Source: a virus
Length of the DNA: 23,918 bases
Reading direction: 5' to 3' (one strand)
IMG/VR virus record: IMGVR_UViG_3300048691_000301
Location: 1-23,918 of that record
Both the position numbers and the translations under genes were made by a program. The number at the start of each line of letters is the position of its first letter. The stretch's first letter is position 1. A model generated the notes under the pieces. The model had not been told where the DNA came from, ran no database searches, and saw only the letters and a program-made list of their open reading frames with translations. Positions 1 to 6,769 of the stretch are shown here, in pieces.

Positions 1-115
1 CTGCTGGCGGCCGTGGTCGGCGCGGTCGGCGTGGTCGGCGCGGTCGGCGCGGTCGGCGCGGCGGTGCTGCTGGCGGCCGAGGTCGGCGCGGTCGGCGCGG
101 CGGTGCTGCTGGCCC
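1..115. repeat. GC-rich tandem repeat coding for an Ala-Pro-Thr linker
   Basis: A 9-base unit of the form GGTCGGCGC is repeated with small variations. It is embedded in a longer unit that ends GCGGTGCTGCTGG and occurs twice in full (about 60-73 and 98-111). On the minus strand it encodes Ala-Ala-Ser-Ser-Thr-Ala followed by Ala-Pro-Thr triplets, a flexible linker in the left-edge protein. Repeat number probably varies between relatives through slippage. Confidence 0.8.
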
Positions 116-1346
116 CAGGCGCCTCATCACCTCGTCCCTCCCTGCGCGAAACCAGCCCAGCCATCCGGCGCCCGACAGACCACCCAGCCTTCGCGATGCC
201 GGCAATCGGCCCGAGAACCTCCCGCGCAGCTTGAACGACAGGATCCCCCTGCGCCATTTGCCCGACGGGCTGTGCCCCGGCTGCGCCTACGCCCTTGATC
301 GCCTGGATCAGGTCGCCGAGCTTCTCGCGGCCACTCGAAAAGACGGACGCCTTCCCGCCCTTTCCACCGGATCCGCTTTCGCCCGGAGCGCCAGACGTTC
401 CCGATCCGGAATCAGGCGAGCCTTGCGACTTGGTGAACCGGCCCGTTTTGTCTCGCGCGCCTTGTGCGGCTGGCGGTATGGGCGCACTGCCTGCTTGGGC
501 TGCACCCTGGCGTGCAGGATTTTCGGTTGCTGCTGCTGGTGTTGGCCGTGCAGGTGCTGCAGGTGCAGCGTTTGCCAGCGCGGGCGCGGCGGTCGGTGCT
601 GCCGCTGCGCTGCCGCTACTCGCAGCCTGCGGCGCGGCGCGGCGCAGCCCTGCCGGTCCATCGCCGCCATCACCACCGCTCGCGCCACGAAGGACGCCGC
701 CAGCCTGCGACGGCACAGAAGCGTCTGCAGCAGGTGCCGCCGCCGTGGATCTGGCCGTCGCAGTGGCCGCCGCCCGCGCCGACGCACTGGCCGAACCGGC
801 ATCCCCTGCCTGGCCCGCTGCACCTGGCGCCGACTGCCCGATCCGGCCGGCCAACTCGCTGATCCGCCCTGCCAGCGCCCGGACCTCCTTCGACAGCGCA
901 GGGTCCGTGCCGCCCGTCGCACTGTTGTTCGTGACGCTGACGAACTGGCCCGCGGCGTTGCGCGGTCGCTCTGCGGCGCTCGACGTACCAGACTGCGAGA
1001 CCCCTTGCCCAGCCGGAACCTCTGGCGACGATGAGGATTGCCGCGCAGCAGTCCCCGCGGTAGACGCCGCCCGCCCAGCCGCCGACACCGCCTCGCCCGC
1101 CCCGATCGCCCGACCTCCCGCCGCCGTGCCACCGCGACGGCCAGTCCCTGCAGTCGGCGTGTCGCGCCGGATCATGTCGGCGATCTGCTGCAGCGCAGCC
1201 TCTACATCGTCGATCCCCCCGCTGATCTCGCCCAAGCTGCCGTCGATGTCCTCCAGCGCGGCCAGGACGCCGTCGTCCTTGTTCTCGCGGTCGGTGATGC
1301 GCTCGCCGGTCAGGAAGCCTGCGGCGTCGTGTTGGAAGGTCGTCAT
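1..1346 (-). CDS. Ala/Pro/Thr-rich phage structural protein (3' end beyond window)
   Basis: An open minus-strand frame starts at the ATG at 1346 and runs without a stop to base 1, giving 448 residues so far. It begins seven bases after the stop of the 299-residue gene, so it is the third gene of the portal transcript. Residues 1-65 look globular and acidic. Residues 66-335 are low-complexity Ala/Gly/Ser/Pro with a short helical stretch at 150-172. Residues 336-400 look ordered again, and 408-448 are Ala-Pro-Thr repeats. Two similar motifs occur: R129-N-A-A-G-Q-F135 and R298-D-K-T-G-R-F304, of a type I know from tail tape-measure and virion-associated proteins. Position and composition suggest a tail or virion protein, possibly carrying an enzymatic domain further left. 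No catalytic domain is visible here. The frame is certain; the function is an inference. Confidence 0.7.
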   Translation of the reverse strand, partial: MTTFQHDAAGFLTGERITDRENKDDGVLAALEDIDGSLGEISGGIDDVEAALQQIADMIRRDTPTAGTGRRGGTAAGGRAIGAGEAVSAAGRAASTAGTAARQSSSSPEVPAGQGVSQSGTSSAAERPRNAAGQFVSVTNNSATGGTDPALSKEVRALAGRISELAGRIGQSAPGAAGQAGDAGSASASARAAATATARSTAAAPAADASVPSQAGGVLRGASGGDGGDGPAGLRRAAPQAASSGSAAAAPTAAPALANAAPAAPARPTPAAATENPARQGAAQAGSAPIPPAAQGARDKTGRFTKSQGSPDSGSGTSGAPGESGSGGKGGKASVFSSGREKLGDLIQAIKGVGAAGAQPVGQMAQGDPVVQAAREVLGPIAGIAKAGWSVGRRMAGLVSRREGRGDEAPGASSTAAPTAPTSAASSTAAPTAPTAPTTPTAPTTAAS

Positions 1347-1353
1347 GGCAGGG

Positions 1354-2253
1354 TCAGATCACGAATTGGTCGGCTTGAACGAAGGTCATCTTGACCTGCT
1401 CGCAATCGCCTTCTCCGCGGGACAAATCCGACTGGATCGTCCCCGGTCGCATCATCAGGTGAACACCGAACGCCTTGATGTCGTCGTTCGGCGTCGCGTG
1501 GTAGGTGGTCAGCCGGATGCAGTATTGGGCTGGCAGGCCGACCGTCCCGCTCGGGTGGACGGCCTGGTGCTGCTTGCCGGTGAACCACCGCTTGATGGTC
1601 CCCGCTTCGTCGTCCAGCGTGGTGATGCTGATCTCGACAGGCTCGCGCCCTGACACCTTGTCCGATGTCGTCCCGCCGATCTTCACTGGCTCGCCCGAGA
1701 TGACCTCGCTGTACGAAATCTCGGTCGCGAACAAGTTGAAGACGTGTGGGACATTGACCCCCTGCGACATCAAAACGCCGCTGATCGCGCTGGTGTTGAA
1801 CCCGAGCGACGACAGCGCGCCCGAGGCCATGCCCAGCGCCTGAGACTTGAGGCCGGCGGCGATGCCTTTCAGCCCACCGGATGCCGCGAAGATGGAGAAC
1901 AGGTTGCTCTTCAGCCTGGTCATCGCCCGCTGCTTCGGCCCGATGCCGTAGTCCAGCGCGGGCGGGTTCGGATCTTCCATCTCGACGAAGTACAGGTTCT
2001 TGCGCGACAGCCGCGCATCGAGCATGTAGTCCATGGCGGCGGCGGTCTGCGCCAGCGAATATCCACCAAGCAGGTAATGCGGGTTGTCCATGTACCCAGG
2101 GTCGGACGGATCGAGAAATTTTTCGTCATCCCTGGTGTGGATGAGCTGGACGTTCTTGACGCCGCCGCTGCCGTAAAGCTTGTCCGCGATCTTCTTCGAC
2201 GCGAAACCGCCCAGCGCCGAACCGGCTCCCTTGAACAGGTCGGCGCTGATCAT
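1354..2253 (-). CDS. Probable virion structural protein, 299 residues
   Basis: The ATG at 2253 overlaps the TGA of the portal-like gene as ATGA, so the two are translationally coupled. Residues 1-25 are Gly/Ala-rich. Residues 30-110 carry a Tyr-rich, mixed-charge region (DPSDPGYMDNPHYLLGGYS). A small Gly/Ala/Leu helix region lies near 120-160. The C-terminal half (about 170-299) is beta-rich, with alternating hydrophobic residues and a TTLDDEAGTIKRWFTGKQ segment, as often seen in tail-tube or baseplate proteins. No motif identifies it exactly. The position next to a portal-like gene supports a structural role, with tail tube or tail completion as the leading guesses. The reading frame is solid; the role is inferred from context. 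Confidence 0.7.
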   Translation of the reverse strand: MISADLFKGAGSALGGFASKKIADKLYGSGGVKNVQLIHTRDDEKFLDPSDPGYMDNPHYLLGGYSLAQTAAAMDYMLDARLSRKNLYFVEMEDPNPPALDYGIGPKQRAMTRLKSNLFSIFAASGGLKGIAAGLKSQALGMASGALSSLGFNTSAISGVLMSQGVNVPHVFNLFATEISYSEVISGEPVKIGGTTSDKVSGREPVEISITTLDDEAGTIKRWFTGKQHQAVHPSGTVGLPAQYCIRLTTYHATPNDDIKAFGVHLMMRPGTIQSDLSRGEGDCEQVKMTFVQADQFVI

Positions 2254-3917
2254 GCTGGGGCCTCCTCTTCCTGGTCGATGCCGCCGCCCGTGCCGCCCGG
2301 CACCATGGCCGGCGGCTCGCCGCCACCTCCGCCGTCACCACCGAACCCGCCGCCCTGCGCCTCCATCGCCGCGGCAGCCTCCTTCGCCGCCTTGAGCAGG
2401 GACGATGCGTAGAGCTTCGCCGCGTCCTCATCGATCTTCATGACCTTCGACAGCAGGTGTTCCAGCGCGGGCTTGTCCAGGCCAAGATCACGCGCCTGGG
2501 TGAGCGTCTGCACCATCAGTGCGCTGGCGTTCATGGCGTCTGCGAGGGTCCGCTGGCGCTCGCTTTCCAGCGCCGAAATGGTGCCGTAGAAATTCACCAC
2601 CCACGGCTCGCGGCCGGGCAGGTACTGGCGGCCGTACTTCAGCGCGCAGTGGGTAGCGATGATGTGGCCGAACCCGTCCGCCAGCGCGATGCGCAGCGAC
2701 CGGGACCGTTCGGCGGTTTGCGCCGATGTGCGGAATGCCCCGCCGTCGCCCATGCTCGCACTGAGCTGGTCGGCAAAACCGAGTTGCGTCAGGTCGGTGC
2801 CCAGCGCGCCAGCCAGCAGCTTCGCATTCATCAGCACGTCGTCGATGCCGACCGTTCCAGCCCGGCCGCCACCGCTGCCACCCGCGCTGTTCACGCCCTG
2901 CATGGACACGAGCTGCTTTTCGGAGAAGACGGGGATGATGTGCCGCAGGCGCTGCAAGAAAGGCTTGCCGCTGGAGATCGACTCCATCGCCACGTCCTTG
3001 CTCCGCTTCAGCACTTTCTGCAAGCTCCCGAGGAAGCGGGTTCGCTGCTCCTTGGTCAGCCCCTGAACCTGGGCGAGCACGAACGATTCGTCGATCGAGT
3101 CGATCAGGCGCTGGCCCGTCATCCCAGCGAGTGAAGCGGCGAACTTGTCGTACTGCGCCTCTACATCGGCCAGAAAGCTCCCGCCGACCAGCGATGGCAT
3201 CGACAAAACGTCTTCGCTGTCGGGGTCATCGGTCGTGATGTGAAGGCGCCAAGCCTTTTCCTCCGCCATCGTCTGAGGAATGTAGCCCAGCCGCGGCGCC
3301 TTGAAGCGGGCGATACGGTCCATGGTCAGGCGTACCACCTCGCGCTTGCCGACTGCCACCGCAACCAGGCAGGTCTTGCCCGCGCGCTCGTATGGCTGCA
3401 CCAGCCCCGGCAACAGCATCTCGTCCGCCTCGATACCGAGTACCCCCTCGTCAGGCCGCTGGTACAGCCGGGTGTAGGCATCCCCGAATCCGGCGACGCG
3501 GTAGGCCACCGTAGGAGCCACCCGGTTCAGCATCCGGAGCAGGTCCGCGCGGATCTTCGCGAGCAGAGCCTTGTCGTCGTCTGTCGCGTGCGCTGCATCC
3601 TCCAGAAAAACCACGTCGCCGGACGTTTCATGGCCGCCCAGCGCGGCCGTGCAGTGCAGCTTGATCGCGCTGCTGACGATCGGGTCGCGCAGCATCTGCG
3701 CCCACTTCGCATAGATGTCGCGCCGTGATCTGGCCGGCGAGCCGCTGTCGCCAGACAGGGCATCGCTCGACAGGATCTCCATGTCCGCCGTCCAGCCGGC
3801 GTCCTCGACCTCGCGGGCCAGATCAACCCCGCCCCCACGGCCGAAAATCTTCGCCAGTGCCCCAGCGGTCGCCGCCACCCAGCCCTTGGGCTGCTTCGAT
3901 TCTGCTGTCTTCGCCAT
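2250..3917 (-). CDS. Phage portal-like protein
   Basis: The frame gives 555 residues from the ATG at 3917. A frame-extending ATG at 4040 would add a Pro/His-rich leader, cover the divergent promoter region and run into the GTG of the opposite gene, so it was not used. No strong Shine-Dalgarno sequence precedes 3917. Portal proteins form the dodecameric ring at the capsid vertex through which DNA is packaged and ejected. Supporting features are the early segment 'MLRDPIVSSAIKLHCTAALGGHE', typical of portal N-terminal cores, a long mixed alpha/beta middle, a helical stretch with 'SFVLAQVQGLTKEQRTRFL', and a C-terminal Gly/Glu-rich tail (about residues 520-555). The length fits the family. A related head-neck protein is the main alternative. 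Confidence 0.72.
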   Translation of the reverse strand: MAKTAESKQPKGWVAATAGALAKIFGRGGGVDLAREVEDAGWTADMEILSSDALSGDSGSPARSRRDIYAKWAQMLRDPIVSSAIKLHCTAALGGHETSGDVVFLEDAAHATDDDKALLAKIRADLLRMLNRVAPTVAYRVAGFGDAYTRLYQRPDEGVLGIEADEMLLPGLVQPYERAGKTCLVAVAVGKREVVRLTMDRIARFKAPRLGYIPQTMAEEKAWRLHITTDDPDSEDVLSMPSLVGGSFLADVEAQYDKFAASLAGMTGQRLIDSIDESFVLAQVQGLTKEQRTRFLGSLQKVLKRSKDVAMESISSGKPFLQRLRHIIPVFSEKQLVSMQGVNSAGGSGGGRAGTVGIDDVLMNAKLLAGALGTDLTQLGFADQLSASMGDGGAFRTSAQTAERSRSLRIALADGFGHIIATHCALKYGRQYLPGREPWVVNFYGTISALESERQRTLADAMNASALMVQTLTQARDLGLDKPALEHLLSKVMKIDEDAAKLYASSLLKAAKEAAAAMEAQGGGFGGDGGGGGEPPAMVPGGTGGGIDQEEEAPA

Positions 3918-3956
3918 GGGGGAATTGTCGGGATGGGGGTGTCTCGCGCCTCTTGC

Positions 3957-3999
3957 TTTTCCGCCTTGCGTTATTTCCGGTTTATGATTTTGTTTGACA
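3957..3999 (+). promoter_or_regulatory. Putative promoter/operator region of the 4031 cluster
   Basis: The divergent gap between the portal-like gene and the GTG gene is AT-rich against a GC-rich genome. It contains TTTTCCG (3958-3964), GTTATTTCCGG (3970-3980), a -10-like TATGAT (3983-3988) and TGATTTTGTTTGACA (3985-3999). The last word recurs with one change at 4664-4678, and the TTTTCCG plus GTTATTTYCGG pair recurs near 22638-22657. The -35 match is poor, so an activator or non-standard promoter is possible. Confidence 0.4.
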
Positions 4000-4030
4000 C
4001 CATCCCGAGCACCCAAGACAGGAAACGCCA

Positions 4031-4399
4031 GTGGAACCAATTCAGATCGTCAACGATGGGCCGCTGCTGCTGTCCACCACCTACTGGGCCACCGAGCCGG
4101 CCAGCCGGGGACTGATGCTGCTGTGCGGCAATGCTGGCGCACTGCGGCTGCTGGTGCCAAAGGCGGCAGAACACAACTTGAAGGAGATGCGAACCGGGTC
4201 CAGCGTCACCATCGAGCGCAGCCAGGACCGTGAGCGCGAGGTGGATGTGGTGTTCGAGGACGGCACCACGTCGCCGTTCTTCGTCGCCCTGCACGCGCGA
4301 CAGATGATCAACACCACCGGCACGAAGAGGATCCTGCCGTTCTACGTCTACGCCTCGAACGGGCTTGCCATGAAGTTCGTTGCGAAGGATTCCCGATGA
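4031..4399 (+). CDS. Hypothetical protein, 122 residues
   Basis: A GTG start is preceded by AGGAAA at a suitable distance, and the frame begins after the AT-rich promoter-like block. The product (MEPIQIVNDGPLLLS...) looks mostly beta-stranded, with hydrophobic strands around 10-45 (LLLSTTYW, LMLLCGNAGALRLLVP), an acidic strand at 70-85 (REREVDVVFEDG) and a C-terminal aromatic segment (LPFYVYASNG). There is no signal peptide or membrane segment. It opens a plus-strand cluster, and its stop overlaps the next ATG as ATGA, so the two are coupled. I do not recognise the family. Its placement as the first gene after a divergent promoter suggests an early accessory function, which is inference. Confidence 0.75.
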   Translation: MEPIQIVNDGPLLLSTTYWATEPASRGLMLLCGNAGALRLLVPKAAEHNLKEMRTGSSVTIERSQDREREVDVVFEDGTTSPFFVALHARQMINTTGTKRILPFYVYASNGLAMKFVAKDSR

Positions 4400-4632
4400 C
4401 TACCGAGATCGATATCCCTGTGAAGTCCGGGCGCGGGGGGAAGCGCACCCCGAAGACTGGCAACCACATCGGCCGGCCTGCGCTGGCTGGGGCGGGCGCC
4501 GGCATGTCGCGGATGGTCGGCTTTCGCATTGACCCGGCGCGCGGTCAGAAGCTTGCCCGCCTGCAGACCCAGTTCGGGTTGTCGATGTCGGCGACGATCC
4601 TGCGCCTGATCGACGACGCGCCAGACGACTGA
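4396..4632 (+). CDS. Small basic protein, possible ribbon-helix-helix DNA-binding protein
   Basis: This 78-residue protein is coupled to the preceding gene by an ATGA overlap. Residues 1-37 are basic and Gly-rich (KSGRGGKRTPKTG). Residues 40-75 read as a short strand (MVGFRID) followed by two helices (ARGQKLARLQTQFG, then SMSATILRLIDDA), the order expected of ribbon-helix-helix repressors such as Arc or CopG. The product of the gene at 17035 shares the basic Gly-rich N-terminus and the strand-helix-helix order. If correct, it would bind DNA as a dimer and could act on the nearby promoter-like repeats. The assignment is by pattern only; a small nucleoid-binding protein is the alternative. A run of seven T's follows the stop at 4635-4641. 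Confidence 0.65.
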   Translation: MTTEIDIPVKSGRGGKRTPKTGNHIGRPALAGAGAGMSRMVGFRIDPARGQKLARLQTQFGLSMSATILRLIDDAPDD

Positions 4633-4634
4633 AC

Positions 4635-4678
4635 TTTTTTTCCGGTTTCGCTTGCGCGCCTTTTGATTTTGTTTAACA
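4635..4678 (+). promoter_or_regulatory. Putative promoter of the 4732 gene
   Basis: The 99-base gap starts with a T-rich run and TTTTCCGG (4638-4645). A TTTGAT (4663-4668) lies 17 bases after TTTCCG, in the position of a -10 box. TGATTTTGTTTAACA (4664-4678) matches the word at 3985-3999 in 14 of 15 bases. Recurrence in two gaps ahead of plus-strand genes argues for a shared promoter or operator. The strand is inferred from the downstream genes. Confidence 0.4.
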
Positions 4679-4731
4679 ATACCAAACATCGGATCAGCAA
4701 ACGGCAGGTCCGGCAACCCAAGGAGATTGAG

Positions 4732-4962
4732 ATGACCGCATTCCAAGCCGCTTTCCGCAAGCAGAAAGAAACTGCCGCGCTGGCTCGCCAACGAGACCGC
4801 GCCGAGATGATCGCCGACATGGAATCGGCGCTGGAGCGTGGCGGCGCCTACTGGGAGTCATGGAGCCGGGAGGCAGGTTGCATGCTCCGTGCGATTGACA
4901 TCGCTGTCCCCGAGCAGCCGTCTGCTGAAGAGCTGCGGGCCGCAATCAACACTTGGGGCTGA
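4732..4962 (+). CDS. Hypothetical protein, 76 residues
   Basis: The ATG at 4732 follows AAGGAG with good spacing, which decides the start over the upstream ATG at 4663. The product is helical and charged: a basic N-terminal helix (AAFRKQKETAALARQRDRAEMIADMESALE), then a Trp-containing middle (AYWESWSREAGCMLRAIDIA) and a short acidic C-terminus. There are no membrane segments and no recognisable motif. The gene sits alone between a promoter-like block and the two-hairpin element that begins right at its stop codon. Its size and early position fit a small host-takeover protein, but that is only context. Confidence 0.72.
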   Translation: MTAFQAAFRKQKETAALARQRDRAEMIADMESALERGGAYWESWSREAGCMLRAIDIAVPEQPSAEELRAAINTWG

Positions 4963-4966
4963 CCAA

Positions 4967-5016
4967 GCCCCGCAAGGGGCGTGCAATAGCACCGCGGCGC
5001 GATGCTATTGCACGCC
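4967..5016 (+). promoter_or_regulatory. Two-hairpin intergenic RNA element, copy 1
   Basis: Immediately after the stop of the 76-residue gene comes GCCCC-GCAA-GGGGC (4967-4980), a 5-bp stem closed by a GNRA tetraloop. A perfect 14-bp stem follows (left arm 4978-4991, GGCGTGCAATAGCA; loop 4992-5002; right arm 5003-5016). The two hairpins share bases 4978-4980. No T-run follows, so it is not a standard intrinsic terminator. The ATG of the next gene is 26 bases further. A similar arrangement occurs at 15830-15869 and a decayed one at 5762-5794. RNA processing, attenuation or mRNA protection are possible roles. Confidence 0.65.
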
Positions 5017-5042
5017 ACAACGACCAGCCCAGGAAGCACGAC

Positions 5043-5813
5043 ATGCCCGCCAAGACCTACACCATCGCCACCGCCCACGAGATGATGATCGCCATCGTGC
5101 CGGATGGCCAGGACATCGCCGCCGAGGTGGAGCGCACGGCTGCCGAATCCGGCATCACGTTCGACCAGTTCGATACCACGACCGGCCTGACGCTCACCGA
5201 TGAGCCGCTGGCGGATGACCAGATCGTCGTGTACGGCGACAAGATGGGGCGGGTCACCGATGAGGATGGCATCGGCTACCTCTACGCGGTGAAGCGCCGC
5301 GACGATGCGGCCGATCTGCTGAGGCGTCGCCACCGCACCGATGATGAACTGGCAGACATCGGCGGGCGTGCAGCGTACCTGCAGGCCCTGCGCGAAGACC
5401 TCGCCGCCGCTCAGGCCCGGCTGGACGGTGGATTCGCTGCCGATGATGCGCGTGTCGATCCGGTGATCCGCGTCCTGTTCGACGCCGAGGATCCCGTACT
5501 GTGGAAGTCGCAGCGTGAGGGCGTTATCCAGCAACTGGAGATCGCACTGGCGGCAAACTTGTTTCAGATGCACTATGAAGAGGTATATGGAGTGGCTGTG
5601 GTGCCATTTGAAATATGGGAAAAGATAGATGAAAATCTAACAATTTCAGGCTCTGGTGAGAATGTAAAATTCTTATGTGCCAATGATGCTGAGAAAGACG
5701 CGCTTCAAGCAGTTGGAGTAAGTACATTGGATTGTGCTGATTACTTTAAAATAATACGCTCTGACCCAGCTCACGCAAGGAGCTTGCCAGTGCGCCAAGC
5801 TGACCAAGGATAG
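5043..5813 (+). CDS. Mosaic hypothetical protein with 'GGRAA' module and AT-rich 3' half
   Basis: The ATG at 5043 gives 256 residues; an in-frame upstream extension to 4953 would cover the hairpin element and was rejected. Residues 1-90 form a mixed alpha/beta domain (MPAKTYTIATAHEMM..., VVYGDKMGRV). Residues 99-172 form a helical module (TDDELADIGGRAAYL...GGFAADDA...DPVLWKSQREGVIQQLEIALAAN) that is clearly paralogous to the whole product of the 6096 gene. From residue 173 on, codons become AT-rich and the protein continues as FQMHYEEVYGVAVVPFEIWEKIDENL... to 240. Its last residues are read from a degenerate copy of the hairpin element. The 3' part looks like foreign sequence fused to an ancestral gene that ended after LAAN. 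Function unknown. Confidence 0.72.
   Translation: MPAKTYTIATAHEMMIAIVPDGQDIAAEVERTAAESGITFDQFDTTTGLTLTDEPLADDQIVVYGDKMGRVTDEDGIGYLYAVKRRDDAADLLRRRHRTDDELADIGGRAAYLQALREDLAAAQARLDGGFAADDARVDPVIRVLFDAEDPVLWKSQREGVIQQLEIALAANLFQMHYEEVYGVAVVPFEIWEKIDENLTISGSGENVKFLCANDAEKDALQAVGVSTLDCADYFKIIRSDPAHARSLPVRQADQG
5762..5794 (+). promoter_or_regulatory. Degenerate copy of the intergenic element, now inside coding sequence
   Basis: TGACCCA, a weak GCTC/GAGC hairpin (5769-5772 with 5780-5783) and CTTGCCAGTGCG (5783-5794) align with the element at 15822-15853, including a 12-base identical stretch. The second hairpin has been lost. Here the sequence is translated as the C-terminal tail of the 5043 gene, so the element probably once lay between genes. 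Confidence 0.55.
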
Positions 5814-5817
5814 AAAG

Positions 5818-6021
5818 ATGCTGAAGTTCAAAAAGGGTGACTGGGTGAAAGAAGTGAACTCTCCGCATTGTGTCGGGGTTGTCGCAAAGGTGGATCCAGA
5901 GCACGGCTTCTACCCCTATGTCGTGAAGCAGGAAAGCGGCCGGTCTTTCTGGATGCAGGAAGAAATGATTTCCGCCTGCGATGCGCCTGCCTCAGTCAGC
6001 GCAGAGGATCCATTACTGTGA
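5818..6021 (+). CDS. Small SH3-like barrel-type hypothetical protein, 67 residues
   Basis: The ATG at 5818 follows AAGGA with seven to eight bases of spacing and lies four bases after the stop of the mosaic gene. Residues 1-50 (FKKGDWVKEVNSPHCVGVVAKVDPEHGFYPYVVKQESGRSFWMQEEMI) alternate short strands with Gly and Pro turns. They begin with the K-x-GDWV pattern seen in small SH3-like or KOW-like barrels. Residues 59-67 (VSAEDPLL) are read from the start of a decayed copy of the neighbouring gene's 3' end, so the natural C-terminus has been replaced. Its role is unknown; an RNA- or protein-binding fold is a guess from pattern. Confidence 0.65.
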   Translation: MLKFKKGDWVKEVNSPHCVGVVAKVDPEHGFYPYVVKQESGRSFWMQEEMISACDAPASVSAEDPLL

Positions 6022-6081
6022 AAGTCGCAGCGCGAGGGCGTCATCCGGCAACTGAAACTTGCGCTGGCAGCGAATACCTGA
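6003..6081 (+). pseudogene. Remnant of the 3' end of a 'GGRAA' module gene
   Basis: This stretch aligns with 5486-5564 at about four-fifths identity. Read in its original frame it gives EDPLL-stop-KSQREGVIRQLKLALAANT-stop, against EDPVLWKSQREGVIQQLEIALAANL in the 5043 gene. The Trp codon TGG has become TGA. It keeps an ancestral-looking end right after LAAN, showing that the intact 5043-type gene probably ended there. The sequence overlaps the end of the 5818 gene. Confidence 0.8.
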
Positions 6082-6095
6082 ACTCGGAAGAAGCC

Positions 6096-6377
6096 ATGAG
6101 CATCCCAACCAAGACATCCAGCCCCGGCAGCCGTCTTAGCGATTCCGAAATGAACGCCTACTTCGGCGGACGTGCCGCGTTCCTGTCCATGCAACGCGAA
6201 AACCTCAATATCGCCCTCAATCGGCTGGCCTCCGGCTTCGCAGCCGACCGTGCCAAGGCCGCTAACCTCGCCGGCAACTTCACCAGCCTAATCCCACCCC
6301 AGTCGGAAGCAGAGTGGATAGCCAAGTGCAAGAGCATCATCCGGCAGTTGGAACTTATACTGGAGGCAAACGTTTGA
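6096..6377 (+). CDS. 'GGRAA' module protein, 93 residues, paralogue of the 5043 gene
   Basis: The ATG at 6096 has GGAAG upstream. Residues 13-93 (LSDSEMNAYFGGRAAFLSMQRENLNIALNRLASGFAADRA...IIRQLELILEANV) align with residues 98-173 of the 5043 protein. Shared landmarks are D-x-E, GGRAA, L-x-x-x-R-E-x-L, GFAAD and I-x-QLE-x-x-L-x-AN. It is all-helical, with no Cys cluster or membrane segment. The protein ends at the LAN position, as expected of the ancestral module. Its TGA overlaps the TTG start of the next gene. Family and function are unrecognised; tandem duplication suggests a helical binding module under diversifying pressure, which is inference. Confidence 0.75.
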   Translation: MSIPTKTSSPGSRLSDSEMNAYFGGRAAFLSMQRENLNIALNRLASGFAADRAKAANLAGNFTSLIPPQSEAEWIAKCKSIIRQLELILEANV

Positions 6378-6685
6378 ACAATCCGAAACGAAAGTACGAT
6401 GTGCAGAATACCCCCACCAAGACTTACCCGCTGTCCATCCTCGGCGACCTGGATGACACGCTGGAAGATACTGCGCAGGAACCAAGCGAACACGATGAAG
6501 AGAGATGCGGTAACTGCCTGTTCAGCAAGGACTGCGGCATACCTGCAGCCAAAACACACAAGATGTTTTATTGCAAAAGGTACCCGCCATCAGTTTATGA
6601 AAAATGCTCCGTAGATAAGTGGAAATGGCCTGTCACGAATGCAATGGAGTGGTGCGGCGAGTGGAAGCCGGCGCGAGAGATGTAG
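6374..6685 (+). CDS. Cysteine-rich zinc-binding-type protein, 103 residues
   Basis: Translation most likely starts at the TTG at 6374, which overlaps the preceding stop as TTGA and has GGAGG seven bases upstream (6362-6366). The only in-frame ATG, at 6314, lies inside the previous gene. The N-terminal 40 residues are polar and acidic. The C-terminal part holds C-G-N-C, then D-C, Y-C-K-R-Y-P-P, K-C and W-C-G-E-W. This arrangement (CGNC...C-x-R-x-PP...WP...W-CGEW) is a widespread small phage and bacterial family that I know as probable zinc or metal-binding proteins of unknown role. It ends the plus-strand cluster just before a strong terminator. The metal-binding call rests on the cysteine pattern. 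Confidence 0.75.
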   Translation: MNNPKRKYDVQNTPTKTYPLSILGDLDDTLEDTAQEPSEHDEERCGNCLFSKDCGIPAAKTHKMFYCKRYPPSVYEKCSVDKWKWPVTNAMEWCGEWKPAREM

Positions 6686-6726
6686 ACTGCGACCCGCAAT
6701 CGTTGCGCCTTCTCGGAAAGTGCAAG

Positions 6727-6759
6727 GCCCACCAGGGTTGAGAGCCTGGTGGGCTTTTT
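6727..6759 (+). terminator. Intrinsic terminator of the 4031-6685 cluster
   Basis: A perfect 10-bp GC-rich stem (GCCCACCAGG at 6727-6736 with CCTGGTGGGC at 6745-6754), an 8-base loop and TTTTT follow the plus-strand cluster. The minus strand lacks a comparable T-run, so it acts mainly on plus-strand transcripts, although the convergent gene ends only a few bases away. Confidence 0.9.
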
Positions 6760-6769
6760 CATTGGCCGG

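Noticed and set aside
1-115. CRISPR-like repeat array
   Set aside because: The 9-base unit has no spacers, keeps the coding frame and encodes an Ala-Pro-Thr linker.
1100-1107. LFGD-type repeats in the polyvalent protein (residues near 763, 1104 and 1152) as beta-clamp binding sites; coordinates here are residue numbers
   Set aside because: Only one copy (QSGLF) approaches the clamp-binding pentapeptide, and it lies inside a probable folded domain; too weak to claim.
295-1653. 452-residue plus-strand ORF
   Set aside because: It mirrors two minus-strand structural genes that are coupled to the portal-like gene, is Ala/Pro-rich with no recognisable domain, and crosses their boundary.
3918-4040. 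Upstream ATG start for the portal-like gene
   Set aside because: It would add a Pro/His-rich leader over the promoter-like block and overlap the divergent gene; ATG 3917 begins the plausible protein.
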